Part shown: positions 54,018 to 61,070 of the stretch, one piece after another
How positions within the stretch are numbered: position 1 is the stretch's first letter
How the letters are laid out: the number at the start of each line of letters is the position of its first letter
Origin: Haloarcula sp. CBA1127
GTDB lineage: Archaea > Halobacteriota > Halobacteria > Halobacteriales > Haloarculaceae
Direction: 5' to 3'
DNA length: 64,000 nt
Assembly (NCBI RefSeq): GCF_001485575.1
Contig: NZ_BCNB01000006.1
Location: 1,302,001 to 1,366,000, forward strand
Position numbers and translations under genes: made by a program
The notes under the pieces: model-generated
Database searches by the model: none
Seen by the model: the letters and a program-made list of their open reading frames with translations, nothing else
What the model was told of the DNA's origin: nothing

Positions 54018-55448
54018 ATGAGTTCAGATCAAGACCACCTCAAAGAAACCGACACGGAGAAGCGCTTCGAGTTCAAGAAAGAGGAGAAGTCCGCCTTCGA
54101 AGCCGAGAAGGGCCTCACGGAGGAGACCATCCGGGTCATCTCCGAAGACAAGGACGAGCCGGAATGGATGCTCGAGCGCCGCCTTCGCGCACTCGAGCAG
54201 TTCCACGAAATGCCGATGCCGGACGGCTGGCCGGGCGCGCCCGACCTCTCGGAGGTCGACGTCGACGAGATCGTCCCGTACATCCGTCCCGACATCGAGA
54301 CCCGCGGCGGGGTCGACGACTGGAATGATCTCCCTGAAGAGATTCAGGACACCTTCGACAAGCTCGGCATCCCGGAAGCCGAGAAGAACGCCCTCTCGGG
54401 CGTCGGCGCGCAGTACGAGTCCGAGATTGTCTACCAGAACATGCAGGAGCGCTGGGAAGACAAGGGTGTCATCTTCTGTGACATGGACAAGGCTGTCCAG
54501 GAACACGAAGACATCCTCAAAGAGTACTTCATGACCAAGGCCGTGCCGCCGAGCGACAACAAGTTCGCGGCGCTACACGGCGCTATCTGGTCCGGCGGGT
54601 CGTTCGTCTACGTCCCCGAGGACACCACGGTCGACATGCCCGTGCAGGCGTACTTCCGCATGAACTCCGACGGCATGGGCCAGTTCGAGCACACGCTCAT
54701 CATCGCCGAGGAGAACTCCGAAGTCCACTACATCGAGGGCTGTTCCGCCCCGAAGTACTCCGAGTTCAATCTCCACTCCGGCGGCGTCGAAGTGTTCGTC
54801 AAGGAGAACGCTCACGTCCAGTACTCGACCGTCCAGAACTGGTCGAAGAACACGTACAACCTCAACACCAAGCGCGCCATCTGCGAGGCCGACGGCACGA
54901 TGGAGTGGGTCTCGGGCAGCATGGGCTCGAAGGCCACGATGCTGTACCCTTCCACCGTTCTGAAGGGCCCCGGCGCAACGGACAACCACATCACCATCGC
55001 CTTCGCCGGCGAGGGGCAGGACATCGACACGGGCGCGAAGGTCTATCATAACGCCCCCGAAACGAAGTCCACCATCGAATCCAAGTCCATCAGTAAGGAC
55101 GGCGGCCGCACGAACTACCGTGGCCTCGTCCACATCGCTGACGGAGCCGAGGACTCCTCGACTTCTGTCGAGTGTGACGCCCTGATGTTCGACAACGAGT
55201 CGACATCGGACACGATGCCGTACATGGAGATTCAGGAGTCCAAGGTCGACGTTGCCCACGAGGCGACCGTCGGCAAGATCGGCGACGAGGACGTCTTCTA
55301 CCTCCAGTCCCGCGGACTGGATGACGACGACGCCAAGCAGATGATCGTTGCCGGCTTCATCGAGCCGATTACGGAGGAACTGCCGATTGAGTACGCCGTT
55401 GAGCTGAACCGCCTCATTGAGCTTGAGATGGAGGGGTCGCTCGGATAA
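54018..55448 (+). CDS. sufB: Fe-S cluster assembly scaffold SufB
   Basis: Scaffold subunit on which clusters are built, 476 residues. Typical features: WMLERRLRALEQFHEMPMPDW-like N-terminus, YESEIVYQNM, HGAIWSGGSFVYVPEDTTVDMPVQAYFRM, the beta-helix core with IEGCSAPKYSEFNLHSGGVE, AICEADGTMEWVSGSMGSK, and the C-terminal MPYMEIQESKVDVAHEATVG and YLQSRGLDDDDAKQMIVAGF. It lies between sufC and sufD; sufD starts 2 bases after its stop. Confidence 0.96.
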   Translation: MSSDQDHLKETDTEKRFEFKKEEKSAFEAEKGLTEETIRVISEDKDEPEWMLERRLRALEQFHEMPMPDGWPGAPDLSEVDVDEIVPYIRPDIETRGGVDDWNDLPEEIQDTFDKLGIPEAEKNALSGVGAQYESEIVYQNMQERWEDKGVIFCDMDKAVQEHEDILKEYFMTKAVPPSDNKFAALHGAIWSGGSFVYVPEDTTVDMPVQAYFRMNSDGMGQFEHTLIIAEENSEVHYIEGCSAPKYSEFNLHSGGVEVFVKENAHVQYSTVQNWSKNTYNLNTKRAICEADGTMEWVSGSMGSKATMLYPSTVLKGPGATDNHITIAFAGEGQDIDTGAKVYHNAPETKSTIESKSISKDGGRTNYRGLVHIADGAEDSSTSVECDALMFDNESTSDTMPYMEIQESKVDVAHEATVGKIGDEDVFYLQSRGLDDDDAKQMIVAGFIEPITEELPIEYAVELNRLIELEMEGSLG

Positions 55449-55450
55449 CC

Positions 55451-56662
55451 ATGAGTACGCAGGTACACGCCAATCTCACAGAGGCCCAGGTAGAACAGAT
55501 TTCAGACGATCTCGGCGAGCCCGAGTGGCTGCTTGAGACGCGAAAGGACGCACTCGCAGCGCTCGAGGACCTGGAGATGCCGGATGTCATCCGGACGCCG
55601 GGTCGAACCTGGACGAACCTGGACGCGCTCGATTACGAGTCGCTGGTCGACCCGCTCGACTACGCACAGGACAAGGACCGCGTCGACGCAGAGGGCGTCG
55701 AAGTGCTGTCCTGGAGCGAGGCGCTCGACGAGCACGCAGACCTCGTCAAGGACCACTTCGGCAGCGTCGTCGACCCGCAGCGGGACTATCTCACTGCGTT
55801 GTCGACGGCCCTGTTCTCGGCTGGGACAGTCGTCTACGTCCCCGAAGGCGTCGACGCCGAGGACGTGAAGATCCGGACGACGATGAACAGCCAGTCGCTG
55901 TTCAACTACACGCTCGTCCTCGCAGAGGAGTCCTCCTCGGTCACGATTCTGGAACGCCAGGGGACCGGCGAGACGACTGACGCTGACCAGTACTACTCCG
56001 GGATCGTCGAGGTCGTCGCCGAGGAGAACGCCTACGTCCAGTACGGCGCGCTCCAGAATCTCTCAGAGGAGACCTACAACTTCCAGGTCAAGCGCGGCCA
56101 CGCCGACACCTACGCCACGGTCAACTGGATCGACGGCAACATCGGCTCCCGCCTGACCAAGTCCAACGTCGAAACCCGACTGCTGGGTGACTCCTCCGAG
56201 TCACAGATTCTGGGTGCGTTCTTCGGCCACGAGGACCAGCACTTCGACATCGCGTCGCGGGTCTGGCACGAGGCCGAACACACCATCGCCGACCTCGTCA
56301 CCCGTGGCGTCCTCGACAACGACGCCCGTTCGGTGTACGAAGGCGTTCAGGACGTCGGCCGCGAGGCCTGGGACACGTCGTCGTACCAGCGTGAGAACAC
56401 GCTCATGCTCTCCGACGACTCCGAGGCCGACGCGTCGCCGAAGCTCATCATCAACAACCACGACACCGAGGCCTCCCACTCCGCGACGGTTGGGCAGGTC
56501 GACAAAGAGGACATGTTCTACATGACCTCCCGCGGTGTCGACCCGGAGCGAGCGAAGAACATGCTCGTCGAGGGCTTCTTCGTCCCCGTCCTCGAAGAAG
56601 TGCAGGTCGACGAACTCCGCGAGGACCTCGACCAGCTGATCTACGAGCGGCTTCGTGAGTGA
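55451..56662 (+). CDS. sufD: Fe-S cluster assembly protein SufD
   Basis: Paralogue of SufB that completes the SufBC2D complex, 403 residues. The N-terminal half is shorter than in SufB. The shared core is recognisable: ALFSAGTVVYVPEGVDAED, NYTLVLAEESSSVTILER, the parallel beta-helix, NNHDTEASHSATVGQVDKED and YMTSRGVDPERAKNMLVEGF at the C-terminus. Last gene of the operon; a strong hairpin follows 11 bases after the stop. Confidence 0.95.
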   Translation: MSTQVHANLTEAQVEQISDDLGEPEWLLETRKDALAALEDLEMPDVIRTPGRTWTNLDALDYESLVDPLDYAQDKDRVDAEGVEVLSWSEALDEHADLVKDHFGSVVDPQRDYLTALSTALFSAGTVVYVPEGVDAEDVKIRTTMNSQSLFNYTLVLAEESSSVTILERQGTGETTDADQYYSGIVEVVAEENAYVQYGALQNLSEETYNFQVKRGHADTYATVNWIDGNIGSRLTKSNVETRLLGDSSESQILGAFFGHEDQHFDIASRVWHEAEHTIADLVTRGVLDNDARSVYEGVQDVGREAWDTSSYQRENTLMLSDDSEADASPKLIINNHDTEASHSATVGQVDKEDMFYMTSRGVDPERAKNMLVEGFFVPVLEEVQVDELREDLDQLIYERLRE

Positions 56663-56673
56663 GTAACGCACGA

Positions 56674-56706
56674 ACGACGGCCGGGGAGTGTCCACTCCCC
56701 CGTCGT
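56674..56706 (+). terminator. Hairpin after sufD, possible terminator
   Basis: GGGGAGTG (56683-56690), loop TC, CACTCCCC (56693-56700) is a perfect 8-bp stem, extended by ACGACG/CGTCGT outside (56674-56679 and 56701-56706) with a 3-base bulge. No long T-run follows, so it may slow or process the transcript rather than act as a classic archaeal oligo-T terminator. Confidence 0.4.
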
Positions 56707-56976
56707 CTCCGGGAGTAATCGTCTGATTCTCTCGCAGGCTCGTCGGAGCCATTCTCCGACGGTATTCTCGTACGTAGGCGGATACTCACGGAGTCCGACA
56801 ATCCGTTTTTAGCCCGCATATCTGCATCACTGACAACTCGGTAGCTGCTGCTAGCGCTGCGATCCGCCTGAGACGAACAGGCAGCAGGCGGAACATGAAT
56901 TGGGATGGCCGCGGCTGAAGCGGACGCGCCGGCTCGGCGACAGGGAACCGCTTAAGTCCAGCCCTCCCCGAACTAC
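56707..56976. other. Intergenic region between suf operon and ferritin-like gene
   Basis: No coding region is credible here. A T-run with AGCCCGCATATC (56803-56822) may hold termination or promoter sequence. At 56951-56957, CTTAAGT is a TATA-like box 24-30 bases before the ATG of the short leader ORF at 56981. Confidence 0.4.
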
Positions 56977-56980
56977 GTGT

Positions 56981-57019
56981 ATGACTGCAGCACAGCGCCG
57001 AGTGGGGGTGTTGCCGTGA
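56981..57019 (+). promoter_or_regulatory. 12-codon leader ORF overlapping the ferritin-like start
   Basis: ATG at 56981 opens MTAAQRRVGVLP and stops at TGA 57017-57019, which overlaps the GTG start codon of the next gene (GTGA). A TATA-like CTTAAGT at 56951-56957 has leaderless spacing to this ATG. GGGGGTG (57004-57010), inside the mini-ORF, is a Shine-Dalgarno 5 bases before the GTG. It may couple translation of the two; whether the peptide matters is unknown. Confidence 0.45.
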
Positions 57020-57498
57020 GTCTCACACAGCCGGTGGCGTCCGACCATCAGCTCGCCCGGCTGCTACAGATCGGCATCGTCCTCGAAGAGGTCGTCGAGG
57101 CACGGTCGGCCAAGCACGCCGAAGAAACGAGCGGAGAGCACGAGCAGGCGGTCCTTGACCTCCTTGAACACGCCGAGACCGAGTCCGCCGAGCACCGCCG
57201 GCAACTGGAGGCGCTCATCGACGACCTCGAAGCGGACACCGTCCCCTTTGAGGAGATCGAGATGCTGGTCGAGGCCCAGTACGAAGCCGACGAGGACTTC
57301 GACGGCGTGCTGTACGACCAGCTCTGTAACGAGGAGACGGCGTACAAGTTCTATGACGACCTCATCGACGCAATCGAGGCGTCGGACGTAACATTCACCA
57401 TCGACCGCGAGCGGCTGCTGGCCGTGCTGTCGGATATCCGCGAGGACGAGGCGGAGGGTGTCGAAGACGTGACCGACCTGATGGAGGACTACCAATGA
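57016..57498 (+). CDS. Ferritin-like domain protein
   Basis: 160 residues from the GTG at 57016 (VSLTQPVASDHQLARLLQIG). Four-helix ferritin-like pattern with acidic and His ligands: GIVLEEVVEARSAKH, HAETESAEHRRQLEALIDDLE (Glu-x4-His) and NEETAYKFYDDLIDAIEA, followed by a C-terminal helix. Probably binds a di-iron centre and might store or detoxify iron, or act as an oxidase. It overlaps the regulator downstream (ATGA) and lies after the suf operon, so it belongs to iron and Fe-S homeostasis. A GTG at 56977 would give a longer start. Confidence 0.8.
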   Translation: MSLTQPVASDHQLARLLQIGIVLEEVVEARSAKHAEETSGEHEQAVLDLLEHAETESAEHRRQLEALIDDLEADTVPFEEIEMLVEAQYEADEDFDGVLYDQLCNEETAYKFYDDLIDAIEASDVTFTIDRERLLAVLSDIREDEAEGVEDVTDLMEDYQ

Positions 57499-57929
57499 AC
57501 ACGCAGGCCCAATATCTGAAAGCGATCTATCTCACGCAACAGCAAGAAGACGGTCCGGCATCCACCGGCGACGTGGCCGATATGCTCGATGTCAGCCCGG
57601 CTAGCGCCAACGAGATGATCGGCAAACTCGAAAACCGAGGGCTGCTGAACCACGAGAAGTACAAGGGCGTCGACCTCACCGACGACGGGATCGCACAGGC
57701 TCGCGAGGCGCTCCAGAACTACTGCATTATCGAGCGGTTCCTCATCGAAGTGCTCGAGGTCGAGGAGTTCCGGGCCGAGGCAAAACAACTGGAGGGTGTC
57801 ATCGATGAAACGGTCGCTGATCGCCTCGATACGATCATCGACCGCGAACCGCAGTGTCCGGACTGTTTCGACCCCGAGGGCGATGTCTGTGGCCTGCTCG
57901 AAGTCGAGGCCGAAGTCACCAGCGACTGA
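57495..57929 (+). CDS. DtxR/SirR-fold transcriptional regulator with cysteine-rich tail
   Basis: 144 residues. The N-terminal winged helix (YLKAIYLTQQQEDGPASTGD, SPASANEMIGKLENRGLLNHEKYKGVDLT) and dimerisation region (IIERFLIEVLEVEEF, LEGVIDETVADRLDTII) match the DtxR/MntR fold. Compared with DtxR, the ligands Met10, His79, His98, Cys102 and His106 align with Gln, Cys, Arg, Lys and Gly; only Glu83 and Glu105 are kept. Instead the tail carries Cys-Pro-Asp-Cys and a third Cys eight residues on (CPDCFDPEGDVC). It is coupled to the ferritin-like gene and probably regulates iron genes, but the signal may not be a bare divalent metal. Confidence 0.85.
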   Translation: MNTQAQYLKAIYLTQQQEDGPASTGDVADMLDVSPASANEMIGKLENRGLLNHEKYKGVDLTDDGIAQAREALQNYCIIERFLIEVLEVEEFRAEAKQLEGVIDETVADRLDTIIDREPQCPDCFDPEGDVCGLLEVEAEVTSD

Positions 57930-57979
57930 CCGCCTGCTCTCGAAGCGTTCAAGTGCGTTCCGTCGATTATTCCGAATAC

Positions 57980-58045
57980 AGTGAGTGCAGTTCCGTGGTG
58001 GTGAGCAATTCCTTTGGAATTGCGACTCTCACGGGTCAAGCGAAC
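57980..58045 (+). pseudogene. Decayed partial copy of the tRNA-Gln gene
   Basis: 57980-58000 repeats 58048-58068 (tRNA-Gln 5' end plus 9 upstream bases) with one mismatch over 21 bases. It is followed by a perfect 8-bp hairpin GCAATTCC-TTT-GGAATTGC (58005-58023) whose CCTTTGGA equals the anticodon-loop sequence of the real tRNA. The acceptor 3' half and T-arm are not recognisable, so it is not a functional tRNA. Confidence 0.6.
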
Positions 58046-58056
58046 AGAGTGAGTGC

Positions 58057-58129
58057 AGTCCCGTGGTGTAGTGGCCAATCATAAGGGCCTTTGGAGCCCT
58101 TGACGGCGGTTCGAATCCGCCCGGGACTA
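58057..58129 (+). tRNA. tRNA-Gln (anticodon TTG)
   Basis: Cloverleaf: acceptor stem AGTCCCG (58057-58063) with CGGGACT (58122-58128), then discriminator A. The anticodon stem AGGGC/GCCCT holds loop CTTTGGA with anticodon TTG, reading CAA. The T-arm is GGCGG-TTCGAAT-CCGCC. No intron and no encoded CCA. 73 bases; similar to other haloarchaeal tRNA-Gln sequences. It is flanked by partial copies (see neighbours). Confidence 0.93.
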
Positions 58130-58410
58130 TCTTCTCGCGAACGTAGGTGAGCGAGAGATATCGCTGCGGATTCGAAGCACGTCACTTCGCTTCGTTCGTG
58201 ATGTGCTTCGAATCCGCCCGAAGTATCCGATGACAGGGCACGAACAGCGGCCGCATTTCCGCAGGGTGGCAACGATAGCAGTGGATAACGGTCAGACACC
58301 TCCCAGTCGAGGCAACAAATCGTAGCGTCCTCGCATGAATAGCCCAACGAGTGTCTCAAATTCTGACATCGAACTGTAGATTTATGATGTTCCGTGCCAA
58401 CTAGTGGCAT
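58130..58410. repeat. Inverted repeats downstream of tRNA-Gln
   Basis: 58167-58185 and 58198-58216 are a 19-bp inverted repeat with one mismatch and a 12-base loop (CGGATTCGAAGCAC...). Its right arm continues TTCGAATCCGCCCG, a copy of the tRNA T-arm and acceptor start at 58111-58124. A smaller TCTCGC/GCGAGA stem lies at 58133-58157. The rest to 58376 has no recognisable feature. TTTATG at 58381-58386 is a TATA-like box for the gene at 58411. Confidence 0.65.
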
Positions 58411-59139
58411 ATGCAAATCAGGGAGGCAGTGCCATCGGACCGGCCGGCTATCCGTGACGTGGCGCGTCGCTCACTAGAGGCGTCGTATTCGCTGGGGCCG
58501 AAGGCGATTACAAGCGCTATCGAGGAGTGGTACGACGAAGCGCGTATCGAGGCAGTGCTTGACGATGAGAGTAATCGGTTGATTCTCGTCGGCGAGCGGG
58601 ACGGGCAGGTGGTCGGCCTCTCCGAGAGCGTCCTATCGGGCGACAGTATCGGGACGATTCTCTGGCTGCACGTCGACCCGGCATACCGCGGCGAGGGGAT
58701 TGGGTCAGCACTGTTTGACGAGACTCATGGGAAACTCCATGACCACGGTGCCGAGACGCTTCAGGGGCGCGTGCTGGCCGACAACGTCGAGGGCAACAGC
58801 TTCTACGAGGACCGCGGCTTCGAGCGCGCCGGCACGGGTGAAGTCGACATCGCCGGACGGACCTACGTCGAGAACCTCTACACCGACGCCGACGAACTTG
58901 GCCGCGAACGGATAACCGACGACGGCCGGACAGTCTACGTCGACCACAACAACCACGAGTCCGGGTCGATGGCGCCGTTCCACGTGGTCCACGTCACAGA
59001 GGAGGGCAGCGACCGCTACGGGTACTTCTGCAGTAACTGTGAGACGCTGGCGAACGCGATGGACTCGATGGGTCGCATCGAATGTGACAACTGCGGGAAC
59101 GTTCGCAAGCCGATGCGCTGGGACGCCGCCTACCTGTAA
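58411..59139 (+). CDS. GNAT acetyltransferase fused to zinc-ribbon-like DUF5816 domain
   Basis: 242 residues. Residues 1-155 are a GNAT domain: MQIREAVPSDRPAIRDVARR, ILWLHVDPAYRGEGIGSALF with the acetyl-CoA loop, and EGNSFYEDRGFERAG. Residues 185-242 carry FCSNCETLANAMDSMGRIEC followed by DNCGNVRKPMRWDAAYL; the Cys-x2-Cys pairs suggest a zinc ribbon. I know the tail as haloarchaeal DUF5816. Substrate unknown. A TATA-like TTTATG sits 25-30 bases upstream of the ATG, so it is probably leaderless and independent of the tRNA gene. Confidence 0.85.
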   Translation: MQIREAVPSDRPAIRDVARRSLEASYSLGPKAITSAIEEWYDEARIEAVLDDESNRLILVGERDGQVVGLSESVLSGDSIGTILWLHVDPAYRGEGIGSALFDETHGKLHDHGAETLQGRVLADNVEGNSFYEDRGFERAGTGEVDIAGRTYVENLYTDADELGRERITDDGRTVYVDHNNHESGSMAPFHVVHVTEEGSDRYGYFCSNCETLANAMDSMGRIECDNCGNVRKPMRWDAAYL

Positions 59140-59337
59140 TTACGGCGGCGACTGCCCTCCCCTGCGCTGTGACGACTCCTGTCTGTTCGCCGGGAGTAGT
59201 ATCAGCTTGTAGTACAGTCCGAACAGACACAGGGCAATACCGACGCCAACGAGGACGTCAGTCACTGGGTGTTCGCTCATCGCGTGGGTAACGATCGACA
59301 CGTCGCCGACGGGCATGTGCAGTGGCTGGAGAGGCAT
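59140..59337 (-). CDS. Small single-pass membrane protein
   Basis: 65 residues. One membrane helix (VTDVLVGVGIALCLFGLYYKLILL) near the middle and a polar Gln/Arg/Ser/Gly-rich tail. The ATG at 59337 is supported by a TTTTTAC box (GTAAAAA at 59361-59367) 24-30 bases upstream. A shorter form could start at the ATG at 59280. Function unknown. It overlaps nothing but ends directly at the stop of the GNAT gene (convergent). Confidence 0.6.
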   Translation of the reverse strand: MPLQPLHMPVGDVSIVTHAMSEHPVTDVLVGVGIALCLFGLYYKLILLPANRQESSQRRGGQSPP

Positions 59338-59360
59338 ATATACCGATTTCTCTATTAGAT

Positions 59361-59367
59361 GTAAAAA
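59361..59367 (-). promoter_or_regulatory. TATA-like box for the small membrane protein
   Basis: TTTTTAC on the minus strand with leaderless spacing (24-30 bases) to the ATG at 59337. Confidence 0.45.
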
Positions 59368-59580
59368 GCCGGACTAATGTTCTCAGCCGTTGAGAACCAG
59401 CCGCGGCTGTCGCCCGACAGAGACCTCGCCTGACATGTAATCGGGGACAATGATGCCGGCTGTCCGCCGCTCGGGCAACTGGTTTGAAGACCAGCTTTGC
59501 GACGCTGCTTGCATCCAGAAACGCCGGGTGTGGCAGCCGTTCTCCCTGTCGTAACGCTAAAGAGTCGAACGTACGTCTAT

Positions 59581-59640
59581 ATGTGTAAGATGAATATCGA
59601 AATCCGTCTCCGGAGGTGGTGCTGTGGGCGTCGAGATTAG
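59581..59640 (+). promoter_or_regulatory. 19-codon leader ORF overlapping the HD-domain gene
   Basis: ATG 59581 opens MCKMNIEIRLRRWCCGRRD and stops at TAG 59638-59640, inside the HD-domain gene, which starts at GTG 59624. GGAGGTG (59612-59618), a full Shine-Dalgarno, lies inside the mini-ORF 5 bases before that GTG. The peptide is basic and cysteine-rich, unlike the acidic proteome. It may be a translational leader or a non-coding coincidence. Confidence 0.4.
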
Positions 59641-60340
59641 GGAGTCACCTGTCTCAGCCGACGCGTTCGAGGAAATGAAGGAGTTCGTCCACGACTACCT
59701 CGCGGCGAGCGTCGAAAACGAAGAAGAAGGCGGTCGCATGCGCTGGTACCCGTGGCACTCCGCGGAGTATCGCTTCAACCACATCCTCAACGTCGTCGAC
59801 ATCGCGACAAAAATCGCCCGCAAGGAGGGGGCGAACGTGGACGTGACTCGCGTGGCAGCGTTGTTTCACGACATCGCAAAACTGGAAGCCGAGCAAGACC
59901 TCCATGCGGAGGCCGGCGCTCGGATCGCACGCGAGTATCTGCGGGCACACGGTGACTACCCTGAATCGTTTATCGAACAGGTCTGCTCCGCTGTTGAGGT
60001 CCACTCATACCAGGGGTCGCTGGACGACCTGCCTCTCGAAGTACAGTGTCTCATCGAGGCGGATATCCTGGATAAGGTCGGTGCGAACGGGACTGCCCTG
60101 ATGCTGTTGCGGATGGGCTATGAGTCCCGGACGCACATGGACGCGGCCGAGATGGTCGACCGTGTCATTGAGCGCGGCGAAGACGCACGCGAGCGTGTTC
60201 AGAGCGACACCGCCGAGTCTCTCGTCCACCAGCGGCTCAAGCGGACCCGCTGGTTCCAGGAGTGGCTGACGATGGAGGTCGCCGAAATGGCCGTCGAAGA
60301 CGACCTTGACGACGTGGCGACCGGAATGGGCGACTCATAG
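59624..60340 (+). CDS. HD-domain phosphohydrolase
   Basis: 238 residues from the GTG at 59624 (Shine-Dalgarno GGAGGTG 5 bases before). HD signature: EYRFNHILNVVDIATKIARK, the metal-binding ALFHDIAKLEAEQD and EVHSYQGSLDDLPLEVQ, with a late Asp in EADILDKVGANG. Members hydrolyse nucleotides or act on tRNA ends; the substrate is not predictable. The C-terminal part is helical. It is convergent with the LysE gene, overlapping by 6 bases. Confidence 0.87.
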   Translation: MGVEIRESPVSADAFEEMKEFVHDYLAASVENEEEGGRMRWYPWHSAEYRFNHILNVVDIATKIARKEGANVDVTRVAALFHDIAKLEAEQDLHAEAGARIAREYLRAHGDYPESFIEQVCSAVEVHSYQGSLDDLPLEVQCLIEADILDKVGANGTALMLLRMGYESRTHMDAAEMVDRVIERGEDARERVQSDTAESLVHQRLKRTRWFQEWLTMEVAEMAVEDDLDDVATGMGDS

Positions 60341-61033
60341 CGCTCGCAGCAGGAACAGGACGCCAGTCCCGGCGAGAACAGCGGCGCTGACCCACGCGAT
60401 TAGTGGTGCGAGCCGTTCGATACGCGCTCTCGCGGCGACAATCGCCGCCGGAAACCCTGTAATCCAGAGACCGATACCGCCGAAAAACCCACCCAACAAA
60501 ACCGGATGCCCGGTCTGTACGGTTAGCGCGTCAGTCCCGACTGCGGGCACGTACGACGACACGTCGACCACACCGGGTTCGAGGAGGCCCACGCCAACGG
60601 TGAGCCAGAAGGCGACCTGATAGGGGTTTGTCAACGCCAGAACGAGGGCCTTGCGGAAGCCGCGACTGTCTCCAGCCGTGACTGACGAGTCTCCCTCTGT
60701 CACTGCTGTATTGGCCTCCTGGACTGCGCCGTACGCGAACCAGAGCATCAGGAGCCCGCCGGCACCGACCATTACGCGGCGAACGCCCGGCGTTTCGGTG
60801 ATTACTGTGGCGGCACCGAGCACGGCGAGCACGAGGAAACAGGCGTCAGCGGTCATCGCGCCGAGGCCGGCGAAGAAGCCAGCCCGCCAGCCCCGCAGTG
60901 CGCTCTCCTCGGCGATAACGGCGTTCATCGGGCCCGGCGGCGCAGCGAGTGCGAGGCCAAACAGGACCCCGCCGAGGGCTGTCGGGACGAGCGAGAGCGC
61001 ACCGAGCTGGAGCAGGCCGAGTGGGTGATGCAT
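60335..61033 (-). CDS. LysE-family amino acid exporter
   Basis: 232 residues, six hydrophobic segments. The family motif GVLFGLALAAPPGPMNAVIAE (conserved PPGP) lies near residue 20, followed by RGWRAGFFAGLGAMTADACF. It probably exports an amino acid or related metabolite. The second half has LALTNPYQVAFWLTVGVGLL, the family Asn-Pro region. It overlaps the 3' end of the HD-domain gene by 6 bases on the other strand. Confidence 0.88.
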   Translation of the reverse strand: MHHPLGLLQLGALSLVPTALGGVLFGLALAAPPGPMNAVIAEESALRGWRAGFFAGLGAMTADACFLVLAVLGAATVITETPGVRRVMVGAGGLLMLWFAYGAVQEANTAVTEGDSSVTAGDSRGFRKALVLALTNPYQVAFWLTVGVGLLEPGVVDVSSYVPAVGTDALTVQTGHPVLLGGFFGGIGLWITGFPAAIVAARARIERLAPLIAWVSAAVLAGTGVLFLLRAL

Positions 61034-61070
61034 CTATGGTCAGTGAAAACAGAGAGAAAATCCTACAGAC

